From assembly GCF_000143415.4 (NCBI RefSeq), contig NW_003314273.1:41848-105847 (forward strand): 64,000 nucleotides of DNA, written 5' to 3'. The DNA comes from Selaginella moellendorffii (Eukaryota > Streptophyta > Lycopodiopsida > Selaginellales > Selaginellaceae). The notes under the pieces were generated by a model. It was not told the origin of the DNA. It saw only the letters and a list, made by a program, of their open reading frames with translations, and made no database searches. Shown piece by piece: positions 54,832 through 64,000 of the stretch. Made by a program: the position numbers and the translations under genes. Within the stretch, counting starts at the first letter, position 1. Each line of letters starts with the position of its first letter.

Positions 54832-57080
54832 GCCGCTGTTAGAGCGATAGGAAAACCACGAAGCAGAACCTAAACCCTCCATGTGCCATGTGTCACATGC
54901 CACATGTCCAAGGATAGTAGAGTGGAACCCAAGTTTCAAGGCCTTGGGCCATTGAATGAAGGAACGGGGCCAACTCCCAAGCTTATAGTCAAGGAGCAAA
55001 AGAACCGGAGCACAGAATGACTCTTGAATATTCAACCTAAGGAGTGAAGGGATAGGAGTATAGAGCGATGTTAAAACAATCCTAGAGCATCCAAGATCCT
55101 AATGCTAGGACCAGCATACAAACGGAGCCAAATAAAGTTTAGCATTATTTTAGCATATTAGTGGCCTAACATGAGGATATGGGTGGAGCTTAGGGTTAGA
55201 CTTGAATGCAGAACAAGAACAAGAATGCAAGCCGAAGTTAGACTATAATTCAGGTTAGTTAACCATGCTCGACCTACTCACTATCTCTACTATATATTAG
55301 AAACCCCTCACAAACCCCTCATAGCACACAAGGGGCATGATAGTGAAGGTGTTTGGCAGACACATAAGCTAATTGAGGGACTAGTCTCAACATGTGGGGG
55401 TTCTTGTAACTAGCTAGTGCAAAATACAACAAAACAAGAACTCATTACTAGGTTAAATATACTTAGTTAATAGCACGTAGGAATTCCATCTTTATGCTCA
55501 TTTGATCTAAGTATACTTGAAATGCCAGTTAACTCCACTAGCACAAGAGGGACTGATAAAGGGTCCAATAATATCAGCTTTCTACCATCATGGCAATAAG
55601 GAAAGAATGTCCGAAAGGATTAGCCAACAAGTAAATTTCGATACCCATAGTCACATTTGTAACACGCTCCTCCAATTAGGGAAAATTGACATTCTTGTTG
55701 ATGCATACTCTAATTTAAACCACTGGCAAAGGAAACAACTTTAGAAAAAGTTCACGGTAGTCATACTATGTAAGAATGCACCAATTTAAATGAGTTAAGA
55801 AAACCTCTTTGTTTAACACAAATGCACTACAACTTAGACACCTTCTAGCTGTCGCTGACAAAAAAATAACTAACAGAGTTAACCACCTTTGTTGCTCTAG
55901 GTGTCACCCATCTTACAAAAGAGTGATATGCCCCTACCCATAGGTGGTATAGAGAGAAAAGCCAAAAACCCCAACCCTCTTGAGCAAAAGAATCAAACCC
56001 ATTAGTAAAGTTTAAATAGATTACTATAAATAAGCAATTAGAGTTGCTTATATGGTTACTCCCTTTTAAACAAAATAAAGAATATTGAGAGAGGGGTGGG
56101 TGATATGACCAGTCGACAGTAACTACTTTATGACTAGAGATTTCATCATGCACGTGAAGTGCCGAAGTCAGTTTACATATACTAGCCTAAACGAAAAGAT
56201 CAAAAGATGGACAATATAAAAATCATAGACAATGATATCTTAGAGATTAAATTATCAGTGAATAAATTTTAGATGAGAACACAAAAGTATTCTAAATAGG
56301 TTATCATTCAATAAACTAATATTAGAGTACATAAACCACCAAGATCATCAATTGGTTAAAGTTATAGGATTAACCATCTAAAAAAATTCAATAGCAAGTA
56401 TATCATCAAGTTAACTCAATGAGAAAGTTTAACTATTGAAAATTGTAGAGAGTATGCTAAAAACTTACATAAAATAATCTAAAGAACATAAAATATTATT
56501 GATTGGCAAGCAAAATACTCACGAATGTATTATCTAAATAAAATAACATCTAATCTATCAAAATTAATTGTAGTAATAATCAATAGAATAGAATGAATAT
56601 TACAAAGCAAACAAACACTCATTCATATCAACTATTGCACTAGCCAATCTGAAGAGATCTCAGTCAACAATATGAAGGAATTTAAATTGCTTAAATAAGC
56701 GTTAGCAACATCCTACCGATTTCTCAAACCTAAGAGACCAATTCATAAAAATCCACAAAGAACATGTGGTAATGCAGAAAGCCATAAATTATTAAGACAA
56801 TAACTAACCATTATAAAAGATCATCAATAATCCAATCAATAAAGAGATGCAAAATCATCATTAAAAAAAGAATCTGTCATCCCAAAGAACAACAAATTAT
56901 TCAACATTAAGAACAATCAAGCAAAACTTTTGATAAGGATAATTAATTAACCCAAGTGAGCCATGCTAAGTATCCAAGTAGGTAATACCACCTATACTTA
57001 GATTGGGAGTATTGACCATTTGATCTCCCAGAGGAGTTAGAGCTAGCTCTTGAACACTTCACTAAGCTACCATGTTTGTT
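54832..57080. other. AT-rich region without recognised genes
   Basis: Stops in all frames. The longest minus-strand open stretch (56153-55845) is Phe/Ser/Leu-rich without a recognised motif. About 56990-57080 leads into the integrase fragment. Decayed transposon sequence is likely, but I cannot assign it. Confidence 0.5.
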
Positions 57081-58430
57081 AGTCTATATTCACTTTAACT
57101 AGATGGCAAATAACCATCCCAATCTGAATATTGAAAGTTCACATACCTTACGATCATTCCTTTGAAGGTCTGAACGAGCCATTCTACCAAACCATTTAAC
57201 TGTGGATGATAAGCACTTATGAAAGTGTGGTATATCCTCAATTGAGATATCAAAACATAAAATATTTCAATTATAAATGTAGAACCATTATTCGAAAGAA
57301 TCCTTTCCAAACAAAAATGCTAGAACACCACCTAATTGAGGAGGAAATATCCAATAGCAGTTGCAAATGTGCTAGTAAGAGCATTAACTTCCACCCAACG
57401 AATCAAGTAGTCAGAAACAATAATGACATACTTATTACTGACAGTCAATCATGAAAAAGGTCCCATCAGATTTAATGCCACTAACTCAAATGGATGGGAA
57501 ATTGCAATTGACTTCAACCATCCTTTTGCAACATGAGGGGGAGTATTACGAGCTTGGCACCAAACGCAGCTACACACATACCGGATAACATCACATTGGA
57601 TCTCTGGCCAATAAAAAGACCTACATAGCTTCTCAGTCACACAACGATATCCTATATGCCCATCTAAATTAGAAAAATTATGGTAAGCATGGAAAAAACT
57701 TGGAATAAAGATCAAAGGCACCACCAACCATAAATGATCATTAGAATCCGTCCTCACAAAATAAAGAAGACCGTCCTCAAGATAATATTGAGAATATAAA
57801 TGCCAAAATGGTAAGTCATCAACAAATGATGCAAGATTCTCAAATCCATCACGAAGCCTATGAATCTGTGGCTCAATTTTTTAAGCTTCACAAACTTTGT
57901 CAAGAGAAGGTAAATCTTGCTCTGTATCTTATGGACACTAAACATCAAGTACAACAACAATTGACAGCATAAAATCCTCATCCAAAAAATCTACAGATGC
58001 TGGAACAACAAACTCGTAAAAAATATGATAAGAGAGTGAAGAAGAAAGAAGAGTTCGAAAAAAAGCATGAACATCAGCCATAGAACTCCCTAGGAAATAA
58101 AGAATATCAAAATTATATATTTGAAGCTTAAAATCCCACTAAGCAATACAACTAACCAAGTTCTTCTATTTCAATAATGAAGTAATTGCAACATGATGAC
58201 CTTCTAGTGACCATTTAGATATGCATGAAATTTCTTAAAACCCCAAACTACTGTTAAACACTCCTCTATTGTAAAGTAGTTCACTTCTACTAGTTATAAT
58301 ATACAACTGATATATGTAATAGAATGGCATTGATCAGGCACACTCAGGCTCTATTGCATCAACACACCTCCAAAACTAATATCAGAAGTATCCACGTGTA
58401 AAATGAAAGATTGAGTATAGTTATTGACGA
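57081..58430 (-). mobile_element. AT-rich gypsy family fragment: RNase H to integrase
   Basis: Minus-strand open pieces: 57757-57449 (GHIGYRCVTEKLCRSFYWPE, then CSCVWCQARN and HPFELVALNLMGP: integrase zinc finger and catalytic Asp region) and 57310-57095 (ILSNNGSTFI and AYHPQLNGLVEWLVQTFKG: integrase core with the third acidic position). An RNase H remnant lies at about 58260-58100. It parallels 34990-36300 of the element next to BAHD gene A. It is cut at about 58430, where plus-strand gag sequence starts. Confidence 0.78.
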
Positions 58431-59600
58431 TTGTGATGATGCCTTTTGACAATTGCATTGTCTTCGTCAAGAGTTATCTAAGTCGATGATGCAATTTAGC
58501 ATTCATTTTTGAAGCCTCTTGCTTCGTGTGAAGCTAAATATGTCGTAACAGATTAAGTTGGAAATGTTGTGGCCAACACTTTGTCAATATCTTGTAGGAG
58601 TTGTGCATGCACTTGCTCCAACCACCTTTGATGATGCCCTTTGCTTAGCATAATGTTATGAGATGTTGTCTTTTCCACTTCTCATTGCATGTCCTTTAGC
58701 TCCACTATTTATGAGAGATAGTCTTGTTCCAATAGAGGTTGATGTTACTATTACTTGAGTTCAAGGACAAGGGTAAGGATGTGGTCATGGCCGTGATATC
58801 TACTGTTAGGCATGTGCTAAAGTTAATCACACTTATTGGCATTGTCGGTGTTTTCTGGATTGGCGATCTCCATTTCTTAGGTGGAGACCTTGACATCAAT
58901 AACATCTTGCTGCAGTGGAAGTTTTGGACACCGAGATACATTTAGGAAACGAGGAGTCAAGTGAGTAACAGAGGGATCTTGTGCGAATAAATCAATAACC
59001 CCTAACTCTTTCTTTCGAGAGTGTCATTAAGGGGTTCATTTAGCATCAATAAATCCAATGTTTACTTTCCAAGGTCATTTTTATAACAAAAGGCCTCCTA
59101 TTATTTTCTTTATGTTAGTTGATATCCAATTTGAGTTTATCTTCTATTGCTTGGTTTATTGCCATCTACATTTGTATCATATGGTAGAGTTAGTTTTCAT
59201 TCTTTATAACAACGGTTATACACATGCATGTGCATAGGATGAGGTGGACCTGGTTGTGCATATGAGCAATCTCAAACTTGAGTTGCAGTTATTGTAGGTG
59301 GTGCTAAGTCAAACTTTTGACTTCATCTTTGGTATGGATTGGTTGTGGCACAATCATGCCAAGTATGATTTTATCTCATACTTCCTTGTATTTCTTCCAT
59401 TCCCCTCACTTCTGTACTTCTTCATCCCTTTATTTATACTTTTGCTTCCATCACATTTATCTCCCCATTACTTTAGCCTATGTTTCCATTTTGTTTCTCT
59501 ATTCCCTTTTTCAATCCCTTCAATGGTCTTTGTGTTGTAGTAGTTAACCGGCTCATAAAAGAATATGCTGATCTCTTTGAATTGTTTGAGGCTAAGATTG
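58431..59600 (+). mobile_element. AT-rich gypsy family fragment: gag end and protease, plus strand
   Basis: The zinc-knuckle region at about 58740-58945 (HVLKLITLIGIVGVFWIGDL, Cys residues lost) parallels 50300-50660 of the minus-strand copy. Protease remnant at 59298-59400 (FDFIFGMDWLWHNHAKYDF). It continues after the nested element as RT at 62103. The junction with the opposite-strand fragment at about 58430 is head-on. Confidence 0.75.
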
Positions 59601-59710
59601 TGTAGCGCACTTTATCTCTCTCCCCTTAAGCCAATTGGAAAAGGGGCAATTGCTTGATGAGAGAGCCCTTAGTGGCTATTTTATCCCCATTTATCCCCCA
59701 AGGTTCCAAA

Positions 59711-60013
59711 GAGATGTCAATGTCCTCATTGACTATTGACTAACAACCCCTACTGAGCCAAGGGGAACCAACACCTCCATTTCCGCATTAAATCTACCAA
59801 TTCTTCCATCCCCCTTCAGAGATGTCAATGTCCTCATTGACTATTGATTAACAATCCCTACTGAGCCAAAGGGAACCAACACCTCTATTTCCGCATTGAA
59901 TTTACCAATCCCCCTTCAGAGATGTCAATGTCCTCATTGACTATTGACTAACAACCCCTACTGAGCCAAGGGGAACCAACACCTCTATTTCCGCATTGAA
60001 TTTACCAATCCTT
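59711..60013. repeat. Three tandem copies of a ~100-bp unit
   Basis: Units start GAGATGTCAATGTCCTCATT at 59711, 59819 and 59919 (periods 108 and 100). They share GACTAACAACCCCTACTGAG-type sequence. They lie in or next to the left LTR and are absent from the right LTR. Confidence 0.88.
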
Positions 60014-60466
60014 CAATTGTGTAAACCAACTATTCCATGTGAGGCAACTAGTTATCCACCCATACTACAGTCCCATGGTGGATACCTTCGTCCGTGGATA
60101 CTCTACACAAAAGGAAGTAGATATGCATGGATGCCCAATACATACGATTTCAAATTTAGGGGTACAAATATACTTTGCTCAAAGGTATATTATATTTTTA
60201 AGTAGCCACTAATCAATGGGAATCGAACCCGTTGTGAGACACAAAATCCCTAGGCCCCAAAGTGGAGCCGGAAGGGCGCCACATGGTAGTGGCCGAAGCG
60301 AGCGCCAAACGAGCGTAACACGTTTGGACCAAAAGCTCCGACTTGAAAAGTCAAGAGCGGGAGTGGAACTCCCAACGAAGTGCTCGAGGAACGAGCACGA
60401 AGCGAGCAAAAGGCGAGGGTCCAAAAAGGGACCCAAAAGGACAAACACATGACACGTGGGAGTCCG

Positions 60467-60785
60467 AGATGGAGTCCGAAGTGGAGTCCGAGGTGGACCC
60501 GAGATGGACCCGAGTTGGAGTCCGAAGTGGAGTCCGAGATGGACCTGAGATGGAGTCCGAGATGGAGTCCAAGATGGAGTCCGAGATGGACCCGAGATGG
60601 AGTCCGAGATGGACCCGAGATGGAGTCCGAGATGGAGTCCGAGATGGACCCGAGATGGAGTCCGAGATGGAGTCCGAGATGGAGTCCGAGATGGAGTCCG
60701 AGATGGACCCGAGATGGAGTCCGAGATGGAGTCCGAGATGGAGTCCGAGATGGACCCGAGATGGAGTCCGAGATGGAACCGGGAC
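60467..60785. repeat. 12-bp minisatellite (GAGTCCGAGATG)
   Basis: More than 20 units, mostly GAGTCCGAGATG mixed with a 9-base shortened form GACCCGAGATG-like. All frames stay open because 12 is a multiple of three, giving artificial MESEMDPRWSPRW-type translations. Degenerate relatives continue to about 60865. A related array with consensus GAGACCGAGTTC is at 37280-37450. Confidence 0.9.
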
Positions 60786-62102
60786 TGAGATCAAGTCCGA
60801 GGCCGAATCCGAAGTCGGATCCGAAATCGGATCCGAGATCGAGCCAGAGACTAAGTCCAAATACTAATACGGGTCAAGGGGTGAAAGCCCAAAGCGTGCG
60901 TCTCCCAGGGGGGGGGGGCTGCGGGGGGTTCCAAAAGTATAGTAGGGAGAGTATGGGGGTTGGAGCCCAGTTGGAGCCAGTTGGAGCCAGTTGGGCCAGG
61001 AAGGGCCAGTTTGGCCCAGGAAGGGCCAGTTTGGTCCAGGAAGGCCAGACCCAGTGTTGGGTGATGAGCTGACCACTGGGAAGTCCAAGACTAGAGTGAA
61101 CACGGACCGACAAGCGGGGTAGCTTGGTGAAGTGTTCAAGAGCCGGCTCTAGTTCCCCCGGGAGATCGACTGGCCGATGCTCCCAGTCCAAGTGTGGGTG
61201 GCACTACCTACTTGGATACCAGGCGTGGCTCAACGGAACCTCGCTCTAAGCCCATGGCTAGAGCACCCAAGGGTAGAAGGCGAGGAGAGTACCCAAGTGG
61301 CTCGCGTAAGGCCACGGTGTTCCGAAATGTTGTCCCAAAGGCCCAGACTGTGGAAAGGAAGAGGAGCAGTCCTCTGGGGTAGTGACCAAGGACACAGTCG
61401 TGTGGTGAGGAAGTCCCAGAGGACCGTGGGACTTAGTGGTCGGGCCTGTGGGTCTCGATCCAGTGGCAGTGTTGGCAAACACGGCCAGGGGCAGAAAGGG
61501 ACTTAGTGGGGACTGACAGAGGGATATTGGGGAAGGCTATTCCCCTTGTCGGTGGGCATCCTAAGGATGCTAAGGAGTGGATCTGAGATGACCACTCACG
61601 GATGGTTTGCCTAGTCTTGGAGAGCCAAGACGGTGATGCAAGTGGTATTGGACTACCAGTGTGGCAAAGGTGATTGGGCATGGCCTTAGCGTAACGGGCT
61701 GCGATGTCGGTGGTACCTTTGAGTGTCGGTCATGGGATCGGACACGTGGAGCACTTGGACCAAGTGCAAATGTTGAGTGGCATGGATGCCATTCTCGGGG
61801 CTAGCAAGTCCCAAGTCCTGGATTGGACTTATGGAGGTTGTGAATGAGACTCCTCCAAGTGGTCGGAGGTGTGGTTAAGTGACTAAAGTAGAATGGAAAA
61901 TTTAGTCGCTTACACCCGTGTCATTTGCTCCGATATCAACTGTAGCACACCTTATCTCTCTCCCTTTAAACCAACAGGAAAAGGGGCAATTGCTTGATGA
62001 GAGAGCCCTTAATGGCTATTTTATCCCCATTTATCCCCCAAGGTTCCAAGGATCCACAGTGACAGTATATTCAAATCTCATCCCATGATCACATGCACTA
62101 CA

Positions 62103-62944
62103 GATTGCAACATGTCATCCTATTTCAATTGGGGATGTTTGTCCAATCAATGTTTTTGTTTGTCATTGGTCACCCAAAGAAATCAAAATTTTACATACAA
62201 ATGTCAAAAAGATGTTGGAAAGGGTGTTATTCGAAAGTTGTGGAGTCTTTGGGTGTGTGAACTTTATCTTATGACAAAACCTGATAGGAGTATTCGTTTT
62301 TACATCGACTATCGTTTATTAAATGAAGTGATGATCTTGGATATCTTCCTCATACTAATGATCTCTTGGATTGTCTAGGGAGAAGTCATTGGTTCACCAA
62401 ATTAAATCTTCCTTCTAAGTATTGGCAAGTATTGATAGCTAAAGAAGATATTCCTAACACTACCTTTTATACACTATTTGATTTGTATGAGTTTTTGGTG
62501 ATGCTATTTTGTTTGAATAATGCTCAAATAACTTTCCAACAAATGATGGATGAGGTTTTGTGTGATATGCCGGAGATAACTATTAACTTCATCGATAATG
62601 TCTTGATCCACTCAGAGGGGATGTGGGAGGAATATATTTGTGATATTTGTAAGGTGTTGGATTGGTTAAAAGAAGTTGGTTTAAAACTGAAGCAATTAAA
62701 GTATAGGTTTGGTTCCAAGAACATAACTTATTTTGGGTATCATATTTCTTATGAGGGTTTGCAAGTTGATCCTAAAAAACTTATGGTTATTCTAAAGTTT
62801 CATATTTTGAAGTGTGTGAATGATATATAGTGCTTCTTGGGCAAGGTGTAGTATCTCGATCGTTTTGTTGATTATCTTTTTGATCGCGCTATACCATTGC
62901 AAGTGTCGTTGAAGTCATCAATATTATCTTTCATTTGGTCTATG
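62103..62944 (+). mobile_element. AT-rich gypsy family fragment: reverse transcriptase, plus strand
   Basis: Continuation of 58431-59600. RT reads LWVCELYLMTKPDRSIRFYI, then GRSHWFTKLNLPSKYWQV, FCLNNAQITFQQMMDEVLCD and FIDNVLIHSEG (62366-62830 open, 154 residues; the YxDD position is degenerate). KQLKYRFGSKNITYFGYHIS follows. It ends near 62944 at WSMDYEW, where minus-strand gag begins. Confidence 0.8.
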
Positions 62945-63723
62945 GACTATGAGTGGGTGTACGGATCTCAAAGAGCTATTGATGACTCCTCCAGTTTTGA
63001 TGTGGTGGTTCTCCCAGTAATGAGACTTATGTTTAAATGCGTGTTTGAAGACGTTTGGGAGAATATTCCAATTCTTATAAATGGTTGCACTCAAACTATT
63101 GTACCACTGTAGTGCCGTCCTTTGGAAACATGTGAGAAACTCACACAAACGTCAAATATCATCCCAAAAATGATATGTTGCAATCATTGTGAAGTGATCA
63201 AACCAATGGTACACATCACCTTAGGATTTCCATGAAAAAACTCTGGCTAAACCTAAGGATTGGCAATAAGAATAGGAGGAGCTATATCACATGTTATGAA
63301 TGCTATCATCAACTAAGTTTGATTGTTTAACTACAACCACATAGTGAGCAATTGCACCAATTACTACTCTAAAGTCAAAGGAGGAGGAAGTTGCTACTCT
63401 ACCATGAAGATGAATGAAAAGAAACGAATAAAAGAGGAGAAGTTAAAAAAAGTTAGAAAAAAAGGGAGATCTAAACAATACAAAAGTTAAATCTAAACCA
63501 AAATCCCAAATTCTAAAGACAATCAAAGTTATTCTTCACCTCCACCAATGTAAGTGTATGGAATATGGAAAAAGAATACATAAATGTGCATATCAATTAG
63601 CCCAAAAACCCTAACTTATATATAAAAGTGAGTGGTCTAAATTGAAATCAATTTGACAACTACCAAAATCCCATTACACTAATATTAGTATATGGCATCA
63701 TAGTTGTATACTTGGACCTCACA
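62945..63723 (-). mobile_element. AT-rich gypsy family fragment: 5' LTR, leader and gag start
   Basis: Minus strand: LTR about 63723-63549 beginning TGTGAGGTCC, primer-site candidate TGGTGGAGGTGA as in the copy at 51360, then leader and gag (63148-62945; CEFLTCFQRTALQWYNSLSA). It is joined back-to-back with the plus-strand RT fragment at about 62944. Confidence 0.75.
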
Positions 63724-64000
63724 GATCCAAAAATCTTTAGAATTTTTTATTATTTAATAATATTACTTTGCCATTAATTTTTCAAAATAGATAGATAAAA
63801 AAAATATTGAAGGAAAATTATTACTATAAAAGTTATATCTTGTTATTGTAAGTGTTATATTGTAGCTCATTGCCTTTGAGAGGATTTAATCCAATATAAC
63901 ATGATTTGAAATAATTATTATATATTTTGGTTTTCGATTCAATTATTTTCAAATTGTTTTACTTATATGAAGATAATGGAAGAAAAATCAATGGTTTTTA
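63724..64000. other. AT-rich flank, nothing recognised
   Basis: Very AT-rich unique sequence with no open frame of note. Confidence 0.5.

Larger units (their letters stand above)
59601..62102 (-). mobile_element. Non-autonomous LTR element (2.5 kb) with GATTG target duplication
   Basis: Direct repeats 59601-59708 and 61941-62048 both begin TGTAGC and are nearly identical. The right copy continues to CTACA at 62102. GATTG is present immediately before (59596-59600) and after (62103-62107), and the host RT sequence reads through once the element is removed. On the minus strand, just inside the right LTR, TGATATCGGAGC (61925-61936) matches the initiator-Met primer site TGGTATCAGAGC at 10 of 12 bases. 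This sets the strand. It encodes no gag or pol; internal open frames are products of the 12-bp repeats. The left LTR end is uncertain (perhaps 60069) because about 300 bp of tandem repeats have expanded inside it. Confidence 0.82.

Noticed and set aside
59711-60013. Regular ~100-bp repeats considered as a CRISPR-like array
   Set aside because: Only three units without distinct spacers, in a plant retroelement LTR; simple tandem duplication.
60212-60236. Possible tRNA gene or SINE (B-box-like GGTTCGATTCC on the minus strand)
   Set aside because: No cloverleaf, no A box and no acceptor stem could be formed around it.
60343-61072. Long open frames on both strands through 60.3-61.1 kb
   Set aside because: They are products of a 12-bp repeat, which keeps all frames open. 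No conserved domain and wrong context inside a non-autonomous element.

Overview
This is nuclear DNA of a land plant that still makes motile sperm, most probably a lycophyte such as Selaginella. That identification is inference. It rests on spliceosomal introns mostly 50-110 bp long, plant-only families (BAHD acyltransferases, PLS-type PPR proteins, a TERMINAL EAR1-like RNA-binding protein, tau-class GST, plant synaptotagmin), a kinesin-2 of the KIF3B/FLA8 type (a ciliary motor absent from flowering plants), and abundant Ty3/gypsy elements. No prokaryotic or organellar block is present.

Layout. 1-4020: end of a gypsy element, then two tandem minus-strand BAHD genes; this is the left arm of a large inverted repeat. 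4380-13600: a lineage-specific unknown gene, a decayed gene, a dead synaptotagmin copy joined to a dead copy of a YchJ-type gene, then the intact 12-exon synaptotagmin gene. 13700-16500: a tRNA-Ala-like gene and a 1.6 kb segment bounded by 73-bp inverted repeats. 16551-31241 is very gene dense: TEL/Mei2-like gene, kinesin-2, stomatin-like protein, YchJ-like protein, a small charged nuclear-type protein, a PPR gene, a short-chain dehydrogenase and a second PPR gene. Intergenic gaps are mostly 40-200 bp. 31290-35340 is the right arm of the inverted repeat, carrying the same two BAHD genes on the plus strand and ending in the same gypsy LTR.

34414-51534 is a nest of retrotransposons: an AT-rich chromovirus-like family in several fragments, plus a 9 kb Tat-like gypsy element (38422-47478) with matching LTRs. 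52272-54831 holds a tau GST gene and remains of a decayed tandem GST array. 57000-63723 is more of the AT-rich gypsy family, interrupted by a 2.5 kb non-autonomous LTR element (59601-62102) with a GATTG target-site duplication and a 12-bp minisatellite.

The genes do not form one pathway. The most notable structures are the inverted BAHD quartet whose genes are far more alike than their flanks, the Tat-like element with an archaeal-type RNase H ahead of its reverse transcriptase, the ciliary kinesin, and nested insertions that can be ordered in time. Exon boundaries were placed by eye from splice sites, reading-frame phase and family conservation; none was computed.
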